The notes: generated from the letters alone by a model not told the origin. DNA of 64,000 nucleotides from CAYTWW01 sp043801855 (GCA_043801855.1 JAZDLQ010000098.1:1-64000), one strand, 5' to 3'; positions 7,060-16,336 are shown, numbered from the stretch's first letter. Made by a program: numbers and translations.

Positions 7060-8886
7060 TTAAGCCTTTCCAAGCTTTTTAGCAAGAGCCTCTGTCTCTA
7101 ATATTAATTGGTTTACCTCATTTAAGCCTTCTATCCAGAATGCTTCATCTGATATATCAATTCCTAGTTCCAAAAATATTTCTTTTGGTGATTTGGAAGT
7201 GCCTGCTGCCAGAAATCTTTTTACATTTTTAATATAAGACTTATCTTTTTTAACTTTAGCCTGCAATGCCTTTGAAATTAAAAGCCCGCTTGCATATGAA
7301 TAATTGTAGAAATAATGCCTTATATGGCTCCAGTGTATCCACCAGTTCTCACAGTTTTTTGTGTCAACGTATTTCCCAAGATATCCTGCCATATGTTTTT
7401 TGAACAAGTTGCCAATCTCAATTTTAGATAAGTAACCGTTTTCCCTAAAATTCTTGTGAAGCTCCTGCTCAAATGTATAACATGCAACCTGCCTGAATAT
7501 CGTTGCAATATCCTCGTTTAATTTAATCATTAAAATAGAGAGCTTCTCTTCATCGCTTGCATCTTTTAGAAGCCTTTGCAAAACAAAATCTTCCATGAAG
7601 GTGCTTGCAACTTCTGCTGTTGAAATAGGTGTTCCGTAGTTTAAAGCATTTTGGATTTTTGCAAGCTCATTATTAATGCCGTGGCCTGCTTCGTGCGCAA
7701 TAGTTAAAACATCATGAAGCCTTCCTGTATGGTTAAGCAGAATATATGTTGGAAGTGTTAATCTCCTTGAGGCGCAAAAGGCTCCTCCGGCTTTACCTTT
7801 TTTTGGAAAAGCATAAATCTGCCCGTTATCAATAAAATCCCTAAATATATTTCCAAACTCTCTGTCAAGACCGTCAAATACTGAGTAAACAAGCTCAACT
7901 GATTTTTTAAATGGATATTTTTTTTCAATGCTTCCAATTATTACATTGCGCTCATGATAACCTAACTTTTTTTGCTTTAAGAGTTTTGTTTTTAGAAGAT
8001 AATATCTCGCTGATATATTATAAGCTGAAGTTACTGCAGCTATCAATTTATCTACAGTCTGCGTATCTATATCGTCACCAATATGTCTTGACTTATCAGG
8101 CCGCTCTAGCCCTCTTAACTCATCATCTGTTTTTTTATCTTCAAGAACTGAATTTAATTCAGCTTCTGCAATGTCTGTTAGCTTATTGAAGATGTCATTA
8201 ACATTGGCAGCTGCGTTGTCTCTTACTTTTTTATTTTGTGAGTCAAGAAGGGCAGTTAGCTCTGTAAAATTTCTTAGTTTTTTCTTCTTGTTTTCATCAA
8301 TCGCATACCGTTCCTCTTTTGCAAGAAGACTGGTTGTCATTCTCACCCAGTTTGAATAGCTTGCGCCGGATTTTAAGTTAAGTATTTTTTCTTCCGGATC
8401 TGACAGGAGGTATTTAGCTGATTCAAACGATTTTTCTAAAAAATGCCTGTACTCTTTTAATTCAGGCGCACAAAGAAATTTATCCGTCTCTTTTATTTTC
8501 GCCAGATTCAATAAAAAGAATTGAGTCTCATTGTCAAGCTTTAGCGAAAAATCATCAATAAGATTTTCCTTTGCCTTGATTTTTGCATCGTTTTCATTTT
8601 GCGCATAGCGAAGCGAGAAATAAAATCCCTCTTTTCCGCTTGTGCCGTAGTTTCGTATTATATTTTCAAATTCATCAAGAGCCTCTTTTAATATGCTGGG
8701 ATTTGTCAGGTAATCGCTTCTGTTTTTCCACTTAGCTATAAAGTCACTGTTTACTTTTGTTATAGCCTCGCGGTCTTTAGCCATATTAATATCATCATCT
8801 GAATTGTAAAGAAGCGATAAGTTCCATTCTGTGTGTTTAATATCCATGAAAAATGTAAGATTGCCTGGTTTTAAAAAACTTTCCAC
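7060..8886 (-). CDS. pepF: M3-family oligoendopeptidase F
   Basis: 608-residue cytosolic zinc metallopeptidase that trims short peptides. Zinc motif H398-E-A-G-H402 and the downstream Glu helix (STAEVASTFMED) are intact, and length is normal for PepF. Reads towards the hairpin-rich region; its TAA lies within 15 bp of the last inverted repeat. The start ATG is chosen as the first in frame; no strong ribosome site is seen. Confidence 0.93.
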   Translation of the reverse strand: MESFLKPGNLTFFMDIKHTEWNLSLLYNSDDDINMAKDREAITKVNSDFIAKWKNRSDYLTNPSILKEALDEFENIIRNYGTSGKEGFYFSLRYAQNENDAKIKAKENLIDDFSLKLDNETQFFLLNLAKIKETDKFLCAPELKEYRHFLEKSFESAKYLLSDPEEKILNLKSGASYSNWVRMTTSLLAKEERYAIDENKKKKLRNFTELTALLDSQNKKVRDNAAANVNDIFNKLTDIAEAELNSVLEDKKTDDELRGLERPDKSRHIGDDIDTQTVDKLIAAVTSAYNISARYYLLKTKLLKQKKLGYHERNVIIGSIEKKYPFKKSVELVYSVFDGLDREFGNIFRDFIDNGQIYAFPKKGKAGGAFCASRRLTLPTYILLNHTGRLHDVLTIAHEAGHGINNELAKIQNALNYGTPISTAEVASTFMEDFVLQRLLKDASDEEKLSILMIKLNEDIATIFRQVACYTFEQELHKNFRENGYLSKIEIGNLFKKHMAGYLGKYVDTKNCENWWIHWSHIRHYFYNYSYASGLLISKALQAKVKKDKSYIKNVKRFLAAGTSKSPKEIFLELGIDISDEAFWIEGLNEVNQLILETEALAKKLGKA

Positions 8887-8965
8887 AAAGTGAACTTGCT
8901 AACTTATTTGAGACATTTACTTTAATGTCAAAAAGTTTATTAATGATTTAGTTTTAAAAAACACT

Positions 8966-9787
8966 ATGAAAGAATCATTTACAAAAAAATTCATGAGGTT
9001 CTATCAGGAAGCTTCGTATAAAAAACTAATTGTAATTTGGATATCAATAATTATTGTATTTGCCGTTTTATATTATTTTCTAACGTCATACTCCGTTGAA
9101 TCAAGGCTTGATTACAGAGGAGAGTATGTTGAAAAAGGCTGGCATGGGTTATTGAATTCCGTATATTTTAGCTTTATTACAACAACAACACTGGGATACG
9201 GAGATATTGCTCCTCTTGGCCTATCCAAGGTTCTTGCTATTCTTGAAGTAATAATAGGAATTACTATGAACGGAATAATAATTGCTAAACTTGTATCAAC
9301 AAAAGAAGAAGTTATCCTTGAGGAGCTCTATGACTTAACTTTTACAGAAAAGATTGACCGTCTTCGCGCCAACCTTTATTATGATAGAGTAAATATCTCA
9401 AGCTTTATTCAAAAAATCGAAGCTAATAAGATTGACAAGATAAATGATGAAGGAATAGATATTTTGTATTTAAATTTAGAATCACATCTTCTTGACCTAA
9501 AGGACTTTTTGCAAAAGCAGACATCAGAGAGTGATTTTTTAAAAAAAATAGATACTTACAAGACAAGGTTAATTTTAAAAAGTATTGAAATTGTTTTTGA
9601 ACGATACTGTAGGCTCAAAGATCTTATATGCGGAGAAAAATTTAGTTATGCTGGACTATGTCGTGATACGCATCTTGACCCAATAAGACACAATACACAG
9701 AAGATAATTGATATTCTAAAAATTAACCAGGATAAAAAAGTTGAAGAAGGAATACATAAAATAAATTTGATGCTAAAAAACTTATAA
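8966..9787 (+). CDS. Two-TM potassium channel
   Basis: 273 residues: TM1 about 20-42, pore helix and filter T75-L-G-Y-G-D80, TM2 about 88-108. The filter is that of K+-selective channels. The remaining 160 cytosolic residues are helical and do not show the Rossmann motif of RCK/TrkA-N domains, so gating is not the usual RCK type. Nine bases upstream of a small membrane protein, likely co-transcribed. Confidence 0.88.
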   Translation: MKESFTKKFMRFYQEASYKKLIVIWISIIIVFAVLYYFLTSYSVESRLDYRGEYVEKGWHGLLNSVYFSFITTTTLGYGDIAPLGLSKVLAILEVIIGITMNGIIIAKLVSTKEEVILEELYDLTFTEKIDRLRANLYYDRVNISSFIQKIEANKIDKINDEGIDILYLNLESHLLDLKDFLQKQTSESDFLKKIDTYKTRLILKSIEIVFERYCRLKDLICGEKFSYAGLCRDTHLDPIRHNTQKIIDILKINQDKKVEEGIHKINLMLKNL

Positions 9788-9796
9788 GGTGAAAAA

Positions 9797-10015
9797 ATGT
9801 TACAAAATATAAGTTATATTATGATTTTAGGAAAACCGGTTGTAATATGGCTTGGGTTCATTGCTTTGTTTATGTTCATTCTTGCAGCATCAACGCCAGT
9901 TCTCATGAGAAAGCACATAAAGCCGTTTAACATGGGGCTGCATAAGATTTTTGCAAAAACAGGGCTTGGAATTGCGATTGTCCATGCTACTCTAATTATC
10001 CTTGCTACTGTCTGA
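9797..10015 (+). CDS. Small two-TM protein with paired histidines
   Basis: 72 residues, two membrane helices (about 13-34 and 51-71) and histidines H40, H49 and H63. H49 and H63 are 14 residues apart across a G-containing helix, which recalls haem-ligand spacing in ferric-reductase-like membrane domains; this is a weak resemblance. GGTGA precedes the ATG. Between a K+ channel and endonuclease III. Confidence 0.55.
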   Translation: MLQNISYIMILGKPVVIWLGFIALFMFILAASTPVLMRKHIKPFNMGLHKIFAKTGLGIAIVHATLIILATV

Positions 10016-10027
10016 TTTTGTTTCAGG

Positions 10028-10699
10028 ATGAGCGCGCACAATATTGATCTGATATTTAAGATCCTTGAAAAAGAAGTAATCAATTATCATGTTCCTGTTG
10101 TTGATTTAATAAAGCTTCATTCAAATGATCCTTACAGGATTCTTGTTGCAACAATTCTCTCTGCAAGGACAAAGGATGAAACAACTGCGCGTGCTGCAAG
10201 TAGGCTTTTTTCAAGAGCAAATAATCTTAGCAAACTTAACATGCTTAGTGAAAAAGAGATATCAAGGCTTATTTATCCTGTTGGCTTTTACAAGAATAAA
10301 GCGAAATTTTTAAAAAATCTTCCTCAGGTCATTAAACGAAAATATCATGGAAAAATACCGGATACGATTGATAGACTGACTTCACTTCCAGGGGTTGGCA
10401 GAAAGACAGCTAATCTTGTACTCGCGCTTGCCTTTGACAAGGATGCAATATGCGTTGACACGCACGGCCATAGGATACCAAACAGGTTGGGATGGGTGAA
10501 AACTAAAACACCTTTTGAGACAGAAAAAGCGCTGACAAAACTGCTTCCAAGAAAATACTGGATAATGTTCAACAGAATATTTGTCGCATTCGGCCAGAAT
10601 ACATGCAAACCGATCGGGCCCAAATGTAATGCTTGTCCAATAAACAAATATTGCAGTTATTATAAAATTAACAAAAAAGGTATAGTAAAAGATGAATAG
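10028..10699 (+). CDS. nth: Endonuclease III (DNA glycosylase/AP lyase)
   Basis: 223 residues. Helix-hairpin-helix LPGVGRKTA with catalytic Lys126, catalytic Asp144 in VDTHGHR, and a [4Fe-4S] cluster loop C193-x6-C200-x2-C203-x5-C209. Removes oxidised pyrimidines and nicks AP sites. Overlaps the next gene, an 8-oxoguanine glycosylase, by 8 bp: a small oxidative base-excision operon. Confidence 0.95.
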   Translation: MSAHNIDLIFKILEKEVINYHVPVVDLIKLHSNDPYRILVATILSARTKDETTARAASRLFSRANNLSKLNMLSEKEISRLIYPVGFYKNKAKFLKNLPQVIKRKYHGKIPDTIDRLTSLPGVGRKTANLVLALAFDKDAICVDTHGHRIPNRLGWVKTKTPFETEKALTKLLPRKYWIMFNRIFVAFGQNTCKPIGPKCNACPINKYCSYYKINKKGIVKDE

Positions 10700-11330
10700 C
10701 CTAATTACAGAAGTCAAAAAGCTTCAAAAAACAGAAGTCGCAAAAAAAGTAAATTCAAGGTTAAAAGAATTTGAGAGCTATAAAAATAAGGATTCTGTTG
10801 AGTGGTTTTCTGAACTTTGCTTTTGCATATTGACAGCAAATTCAAAAGCGCGTACAGCAATTGCAATACAGAATGAGCTTGGCTCTGAAGGCTTTTGCAG
10901 CATCTGTTTTGATGATTTATCTGCTTGCATAAGGAGAAACAAGCACCGCTTCCATAACAACAAAGCAAAATATATCATTGAAGCAAGGGGAAACACAAAT
11001 ATTAAGGAAATTGTGAAGGATACTGTCCGCAAGCATTCAGAAGCGCAGGCAAGGGAATGGCTAGTTGAAAACATCAAGGGATTAGGCTACAAGGAAGCAT
11101 CCCATTTCCTGAGGAATGTAGGATACAAAAACCTGGCGATCCTTGACCGGCACATCCTTAATCTGCTTAAGGAGAACGAGTATATCAAAGAAAAACCAAA
11201 AACACTTACAAAAAAGAATTATCTTGAAATAGAAGAGGTTTTTGGCAAAGTTGCAAAGGAACTTAATATGCCAATAGCTGAACTTGACCTTTATATGTGG
11301 TATATGAAAGCAGGGGATGTGCTAAAGTAA
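10692..11330 (+). CDS. ogg: Ogg2-type 8-oxoguanine DNA glycosylase/lyase
   Basis: 212 residues of the archaeal Ogg2 family. Catalytic Lys134 in GLGYKEASHFLRN and Asp152 in ILDRHI. The protein ends in Lys, as in Methanocaldococcus Ogg, where the C-terminal lysine reaches the active site and helps recognise 8-oxoguanine. Translationally coupled to nth. Confidence 0.93.
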   Translation: MNSLITEVKKLQKTEVAKKVNSRLKEFESYKNKDSVEWFSELCFCILTANSKARTAIAIQNELGSEGFCSICFDDLSACIRRNKHRFHNNKAKYIIEARGNTNIKEIVKDTVRKHSEAQAREWLVENIKGLGYKEASHFLRNVGYKNLAILDRHILNLLKENEYIKEKPKTLTKKNYLEIEEVFGKVAKELNMPIAELDLYMWYMKAGDVLK

Positions 11331-11423
11331 ATTATGTGAAATTATTTATTATGTGAAATTTTAGAAAATGAAATGGTAAATAAGATTTATGCTATATTCT
11401 TTTTCCGTGTTTTTAAGAGTAGC

Positions 11424-11432
11424 TTTTATATA
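11424..11432 (+). promoter_or_regulatory. TATA box of acetyltransferase gene
   Basis: TTTTATATA centred about 27 bp before the ATG at 11455, so the transcript is probably leaderless. Confidence 0.45.
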
Positions 11433-11454
11433 ATAAGCCTTTTTTTCTTATGGG

Positions 11455-11973
11455 ATGGAGGAGCGCATCCTAAAATACTTTGAGAAAAAGAATAACAGAA
11501 TCTTGTACCTTAAAAATAAGAGCCATTCTAATAATTTGTATGACTGGCCAAAAATGCGGTTCCCGCTAAGAGTTATTGGGAATTATATAGTCAATAAGTT
11601 CTGCTCAAGCCTACCGCTTGGAATTAAGTCGTTCTTGTATAGGCATGTACTTAACATGAAAATCGGAAAAAACGTGGCTATTGCTCCAGAAGCCCAGGTT
11701 GACGCATTCTATCCTGAGCTTATTGAAGTTGAGGATAATGTTATAATCGGAATGAACGTAACTATTTTTGCACATGAATTTACGCATGAATACTTTCGCT
11801 TCGGAAAAGTAACTATTGGAAAAAATGCACTTATCGGAGCAGGCTCAACTATTAGATCAGGAGTTAGGATTGGTGCAAAAGCAACTGTTGCTATGTGCAG
11901 TTTTGTAAATAAAGATGTTCCTCCAGGCGAAGTGTGGGGAGGAGTTCCTGCAAAAAGGATTAGAAAAAAATAA
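11455..11973 (+). CDS. Hexapeptide-repeat acyltransferase
   Basis: 172 residues of the left-handed beta-helix family (maltose/galactoside O-acetyltransferase type). Hexapeptide turns run from IGKNVAIAPEAQVD to VPPGEVWGGVPAKRI; the catalytic His is probably in IFAHEFTHEY. Transfers an acyl group from acyl-CoA to a sugar or similar acceptor, possibly for surface glycans. Probably leaderless, with a TATA box 27 bp upstream. Confidence 0.82.
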   Translation: MEERILKYFEKKNNRILYLKNKSHSNNLYDWPKMRFPLRVIGNYIVNKFCSSLPLGIKSFLYRHVLNMKIGKNVAIAPEAQVDAFYPELIEVEDNVIIGMNVTIFAHEFTHEYFRFGKVTIGKNALIGAGSTIRSGVRIGAKATVAMCSFVNKDVPPGEVWGGVPAKRIRKK

Positions 11974-11982
11974 GATTGAACT

Positions 11983-12951
11983 TCATAATTTAACATTTCT
12001 TAGCATAAGGCTATTTGTCACAACACTCACTGAGCTTAAAGCCATCGCTCCGCCAGCAATAATTGGCGAAAGCAGCCATCCTGTGAATGGAAAAAATAAT
12101 CCAGCGGCAATTGGTATCCCAATCACATTGTAGAATAGTGCAAAGAACATATTCTGCCGTATCTTTGACATTGTTGCTCGTGATAGCTTGATTGCTCTTG
12201 GTACATCGAGCAAATCATTTTTCATCAATACAAAATTTCCGGATTCCATTGCAACATCTGTTCCTGAACCCATTGCTATACCTATATCTGCTTGTGCTAG
12301 TGCAGGTGCATCATTGATTCCGTCACCGACCATAGCGACACGCCCTTTTTCCTGCAGGTTTTTTACGATTTTTGCCTTGTCCTGCGGCAGGACTTCTGAA
12401 AATACATTTTTTATGCCTGCCTGCGCAGCGATTGCTTTTGCGGTCCTTTGATTATCCCCTGTAATCATATAGGTCTCAATATGCATTTTTGAAAGCATTG
12501 TCACTGCTTCTTTACTTGTATCTTTAATTGTGTCAGCAACACCAATCAACCCAATTATTTTTTTAGAGTCCGAAAGAATCATAACAGTTTTTCCTTCATT
12601 TTCAAGGCTAATCTTTTTTTCAAGCACATGCTTTGTTTCTATATTGTTATTTTTCATTAGTTTTTCATTTCCGAAATAATACGGTACTTTACCAACTTTG
12701 GCACTAACTCCATAGCCAGGAATTGCGTTAAAGCCTGATGTTTTTTCAAATGTAATATCTTTACTTTGAGCGTCTTTTACAATTGCCTCAGCCAGCGGAT
12801 GTTCTGAATTATTCTCTATACTCGCAGCGATTTTCAAAACTTTTTCTTCTGAATATTTTTCATATGCCACAATGTCTGTAACAACTGGCTTTCCGTATGT
12901 GATTGTTCCAGTCTTATCAAAGACAACATATTTGATTTTGCTGCAATAACA
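11983..12951 (-). pseudogene. C-terminal remnant of a CopA-like P-type ATPase
   Basis: The frame contains DKTGT (codons at 12904-12918), the N domain with the HP motif (SEHPLAEA), TGD, GDGINDAPAL and the last two membrane helices, but the N-terminal metal-binding and first six helices are missing. Going upstream, the frame meets a TGA at 12952-12954 twelve codons before DKTGT, and the first ATG (12870) lies after the phosphorylation site. Upstream sequence is instead the start of a regulator gene in another frame. An internal deletion that fused regulator to ATPase is the simplest explanation; an assembly collapse is possible. Confidence 0.85.
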
Positions 12952-13079
12952 TCAGTTGAGAGCCATGTATTCTCATTCGCCATAAAATATTTCAAAATGA
13001 TATAATCGGATTTAGATAAATTGAAACTGCATTTAACAACATCATCTAGACTTATCTTCTTACAGGCAAAATCAATCAT
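12834..13079 (-). pseudogene. Truncated HTH regulator joined out of frame to the ATPase remnant
   Basis: 81 codons. The first 50 or so resemble the N-terminus of an archaeal winged-helix regulator (cysteines 6 and 17, then a helix-turn-helix from NLSKSDYIILKYF to STDVIAAKS). From about 12930 downwards the DNA is that of the P-type ATPase read in the wrong frame. The start overlaps the stop of the FTR-like gene (ATGA). The original order was probably regulator followed by metal ATPase. Confidence 0.7.
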
Positions 13080-13342
13080 TTTTTTGTGAATAGCATGCAG
13101 TGGCAGTGCCCGTCGTTTTCTATTTCATCGAAGTGATAGATGCAGGGGCAGATTATTTTTTTATCATCTTCTTTATTTCCGGTTACTCTCCTGCATGGGC
13201 AATAATTCTCTCCGAATTTTTCACCGTTTTTCATTAAGCCCTTTAGAATCATGTCAACTATTTTTTTATCAGGGTTTAACTGGATGTTGTTTTCATTTGC
13301 ATGTTTTAAATAAAATGCAATTAGCTCTTCTTTGGTCTTCAT
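13076..13342 (-). CDS. Ferredoxin:thioredoxin reductase-like catalytic subunit
   Basis: 88 residues from the ATG at 13342, preferred to an earlier start that would overlap the thioredoxin gene. Six cysteines in the FTR order CPC (48/50), CPC (65/67), CHC (80/82), providing a [4Fe-4S] cluster next to a redox disulphide. Such archaeal FTRs pass electrons from ferredoxin to thioredoxin. Sixteen bases downstream of a thioredoxin gene, its likely substrate; coupled to the broken regulator gene. Confidence 0.85.
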   Translation of the reverse strand: MKTKEELIAFYLKHANENNIQLNPDKKIVDMILKGLMKNGEKFGENYCPCRRVTGNKEDDKKIICPCIYHFDEIENDGHCHCMLFTKK

Positions 13343-13358
13343 TTTATAAAATAAAAAT

Positions 13359-13691
13359 TTACTTGATTTTTGCAAGTACAGCATCAATTTTCTGCTTCAT
13401 AACGGTTTTTTGCGCAAAACCCACAATTCTATCAACTTCTTTTCCCTTGTTCATCACAACGAGGCAGGGAATTGAACTAATATTATGTTTAGTTGATAAT
13501 TCCTGCTCTTCTTGTGTATCTACTTTTGCAAATTTTAACTTTCCTGCATAATCTTTGGACAAGTCCTCAAATATAGGCCCAAGCATCTGACATGGCATGC
13601 ACCAGCCTGCCCAGAAATCTACAATGACAGGAGTATCCGAATTTTTTATTTCTTTCTCAAAGTTTTTGCTTGTTACATGAATTAAACTCAT
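13359..13691 (-). CDS. trxA: Thioredoxin
   Basis: 110 residues with active site W-C31-M-P-C34 and a cis-proline in SSIPCL. The middle residues MP differ from the classical GP. First gene of the operon thioredoxin / FTR-like / regulator / ATPase. The leader has a TATA-like TTTAAATA near 13735-13742 on this strand. Confidence 0.92.
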   Translation of the reverse strand: MSLIHVTSKNFEKEIKNSDTPVIVDFWAGWCMPCQMLGPIFEDLSKDYAGKLKFAKVDTQEEQELSTKHNISSIPCLVVMNKGKEVDRIVGFAQKTVMKQKIDAVLAKIK

Positions 13692-13754
13692 TTTAGTACC
13701 TCGTATATTCAGTACTGCAATAATAATGAAGTACTATTTAAAGGCTTTTAAGTG

Positions 13755-13781
13755 CTGCAAAAGAAGACTTATATTTTGCAG
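13755..13781. repeat. 8-bp inverted repeat between divergent genes
   Basis: CTGCAAAA (13755-13762) and TTTTGCAG (13774-13781), 11-nt spacer, between the divergent thioredoxin and response-regulator genes. Operator or hairpin; function unknown. Confidence 0.35.
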
Positions 13782-13888
13782 TGACGAATATTTTTAGATA
13801 GCATTGGCAAATGAAAAAGGCAAAAAATATATAACTAAGTAATATTGAACAGATTATTAAGTAATTATGATAAAAAAAAGGTGTGAAA

Positions 13889-14248
13889 ATGAAGGTTCTT
13901 ATTGTTGAAGATTCAGCTTTCATTGCTAAAGCAATCAGCTTAATTCTTAGAAAAGAAGGCATAAGCTCTCTTATTACAGACGATGGAGCAAAAGTGCCAG
14001 GAATTGTTAAAAAAGAAAAAATATCTCTTGTGATACTGGATATAATGATGCCAAATGTGTCAGGAATTGAGGTATTTGAGATGCTGAAAAAAGACCCTCA
14101 AACCAGCCCTGTAAAGATATTGATACTCACTGCAAAGACAGACATTCTTAAATGGAATGATAAGCTAAAGTTTTGTGATGCATTTATGACAAAGCCATTT
14201 GATAATGAAGAACTTGCAAAAGAAGTAAAAAGACTTCTTTGTAGTTAA
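13889..14248 (+). CDS. CheY-like response regulator
   Basis: 119 residues, receiver domain only: acidic pocket E7/D8, phospho-acceptor D51 in LDIMMP, T81 and K102 in TKPF. The ATG at 13889 is preferred to the in-frame GTG two codons earlier. No output domain, so it acts through protein contacts. Eight bases upstream of the histidine kinase gene, its evident partner. Confidence 0.9.
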   Translation: MKVLIVEDSAFIAKAISLILRKEGISSLITDDGAKVPGIVKKEKISLVILDIMMPNVSGIEVFEMLKKDPQTSPVKILILTAKTDILKWNDKLKFCDAFMTKPFDNEELAKEVKRLLCS

Positions 14249-14255
14249 TAAAAAT

Positions 14256-16052
14256 ATGAAACTTAGCAACAGGATATTTGTTTTTATCGCTATTGCAACA
14301 ACCCTGGCGTTCATCTTTTCAATAATTCTATCAAATCTACTTGTAAAAAATACAGTAACAGGCGCTGAAACTGAATATGCAATTTACTCTGCAAAAATGG
14401 TCAATATTACCCTGAAAGAGGAATTTGATTTTCTTCAAAAGATGGTAGTGGACTGGGCTGCCTGGGATGACACATATAATTTCATTAATGGAAACAATAA
14501 TAATTATATCAGCACTAACATAGCTCCGGTTACGTTTACAAACCTAAATCTAAATGCAATAATAATTGCACATAATAACGGAACTGTATTCTATGAAAAA
14601 TACTATGATTATGAAACTGACAGCGAATTAAATTTAAGCGATGAAAACAAAGAAGAAATCAATTATCTCATTAGATATATTTCAAGCATTAAGCAAGACC
14701 AGATATCTTCAAATGGATTGTTGTTTCTAAATGGCAGATATGTTATGTTCTCCTCTTATTCAATTTTTAACACAGATATGAGCGTTCAATCTGACTCATA
14801 CCTTATTTTTGCAAGATATGTAGGTGAGGAACAGCTAGAATCAATACGAAAACACTTTTTAGACGAGTATACCATTGAACAAACCAATGCATTGATTGAA
14901 AATATCTACACAAATAATACAAAGCAGCTCAGCAAGGATGTTTATTTTAATATAATAAATGAAAATTATGCTGAATCACTTTTGCAACTTTATGATGTCA
15001 TTGGAAATCCTATTGGCATTGTCCATGTTAAATTTTATAGGGAGAATTACATTAAGCTCAAAACTACTTTTTTCTATTTTTTTATCATGCTTTTCTTTGG
15101 TTTTTTTGTGATTACGGCGTCTGTAGTTTTTCTTCTTGAAAGGAACGTAGTTAATAAAATAGATGAGTTCAACAAAACGATAACAAATATAATCGAAACA
15201 AACGACTTATCTCAAATGGTAAATATAACTGCGGATGAAGAGATAAAAACTCTTGCAAACAGGTTTAACGAGATGATGCAGAAACTTTATAAGTACAGGC
15301 AGTATTATTTAGAGAGCAACAAGAACCTTGAGGAAAATAACCTCAAATTAAAAGAGCTAGACAGGGCAAAAGATGACTTTTTGTCAAATGTATCTCATGA
15401 GATAAAGACCCCAATTACCTCACTTAAAACTTACACACAGCTTCTTTTGTCTGATTCTTTTGAAAAAATAAAAAAAGGGCAGCGTGAGGCACTGGAAGTC
15501 ATCCTTGAATCGATTAAGCAGCTTGATAGTATTGTAAATGAGCTTCTTGACCTATCAAGATACGAAGCAGGCAAAATGAAACTGGAATTGCAAATGGAAG
15601 AGATATGCTCCTCTATTAAAGAAGTGATAAAAGAATTCGCTCCGCAGATTGAAAGCCTTAACGGAAAAATTGTATTTAAAAGAGAAAAATTTTCCAGGCT
15701 AATCCTGATTGATAATAATAAAATAAAAGAGGTCATAAGAAACTTAATCAACAATTCAATAAAATATAAGGATGAACACAGAAAGCTTAAAATCACAATA
15801 GACCTAAAAGAAGAAAGAGATAAAATATTTATAATTATAGAAGATAACGGGATGGGAATAAAAAATGAAAATAGAGTTCATCTTTTCAGCAAGTTCTACC
15901 AGGTTGACCAATCTCTGAATAAAAAGATACGTGGTACTGGCCTTGGGCTTGCGATAAGCAAGCAAATAATAATAGCGCACGAAGGAAATATTCTTGTCGA
16001 GAGCGAGTATGGAAAATGGACGAGATTTACAGTTATCCTTCCATATAGATAG
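14256..16052 (+). CDS. CHASE4-HAMP sensor histidine kinase
   Basis: 598 residues: TM1 about 5-27, an extracytoplasmic sensor of CHASE4 type (DWAAWDDTYNFI) to about 270, TM2 about 272-292, HAMP, a coiled coil, the H box with phospho-acceptor His381 (VSHEIKTP), then the HATPase domain with N (LINNSIKYKD), G1 (EDNGMGI) and G2 (GTGLGLA) boxes. Membrane sensor for an unknown external signal, phosphorylating the single-domain regulator encoded just upstream. Confidence 0.92.
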   Translation: MKLSNRIFVFIAIATTLAFIFSIILSNLLVKNTVTGAETEYAIYSAKMVNITLKEEFDFLQKMVVDWAAWDDTYNFINGNNNNYISTNIAPVTFTNLNLNAIIIAHNNGTVFYEKYYDYETDSELNLSDENKEEINYLIRYISSIKQDQISSNGLLFLNGRYVMFSSYSIFNTDMSVQSDSYLIFARYVGEEQLESIRKHFLDEYTIEQTNALIENIYTNNTKQLSKDVYFNIINENYAESLLQLYDVIGNPIGIVHVKFYRENYIKLKTTFFYFFIMLFFGFFVITASVVFLLERNVVNKIDEFNKTITNIIETNDLSQMVNITADEEIKTLANRFNEMMQKLYKYRQYYLESNKNLEENNLKLKELDRAKDDFLSNVSHEIKTPITSLKTYTQLLLSDSFEKIKKGQREALEVILESIKQLDSIVNELLDLSRYEAGKMKLELQMEEICSSIKEVIKEFAPQIESLNGKIVFKREKFSRLILIDNNKIKEVIRNLINNSIKYKDEHRKLKITIDLKEERDKIFIIIEDNGMGIKNENRVHLFSKFYQVDQSLNKKIRGTGLGLAISKQIIIAHEGNILVESEYGKWTRFTVILPYR

Positions 16053-16088
16053 CGATATGAAATAAATCCTTCTTTAATAAAACTAAGT

Positions 16089-16142
16089 ATGTAAAGAGAA
16101 GTTTGCAAAAAACCTGCAAACTTCTCATAGATAACTTTACAT
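16089..16142 (+). other. Hairpin with long perfect stem
   Basis: Inner stem GAGAAGTTTGCA/TGCAAACTTCTC (16096-16107 with 16115-16126, 7-nt loop) enclosed by ATGTAAAG (16089-16096) and CTTTACAT (16135-16142). Lies 36 bp after the kinase stop in a 284-bp gene-free gap. It may end the kinase mRNA or be a small structured RNA. The rest of the gap shows an unused AGGAGG at 16201-16206 and nothing else recognised. Confidence 0.5.
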
Positions 16143-16336
16143 AAAAACAGTATCTCCGAAAAGAAAGTAATTCCTCCAAAGAATCTAGAAAAAAACACAT
16201 AGGAGGTAAAAACAGTTGAAAAAGACCGATATTTCGAGGGTAAACGTTAAATGCATATACAGAAGTACTCTCTGATGCTTGTCAACTATTTTGCTTAGAT
16301 ATTAAATGGTTAATAGACATTAAATGGAAAAAAAAT

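Noticed and set aside
13695..13735. Repeated (A/G)GTACT in the thioredoxin leader, also seen at 6648 and 30646.
   Set aside because: A six-base word like this is expected about twenty times in a window of this composition, so recurrence alone is not evidence of an operator.
13738..13962. Minus-strand frame of 74 codons overlapping the response-regulator start.
   Set aside because: It is the complement of a clear receiver-domain gene and its promoter; composition and lack of motif mark it as a chance frame.
16216..16275. 19-codon frame behind a good ribosome site, possible leader peptide.
   Set aside because: Too short, TTG start, no downstream gene on that strand; kept only as an observation about the gap.
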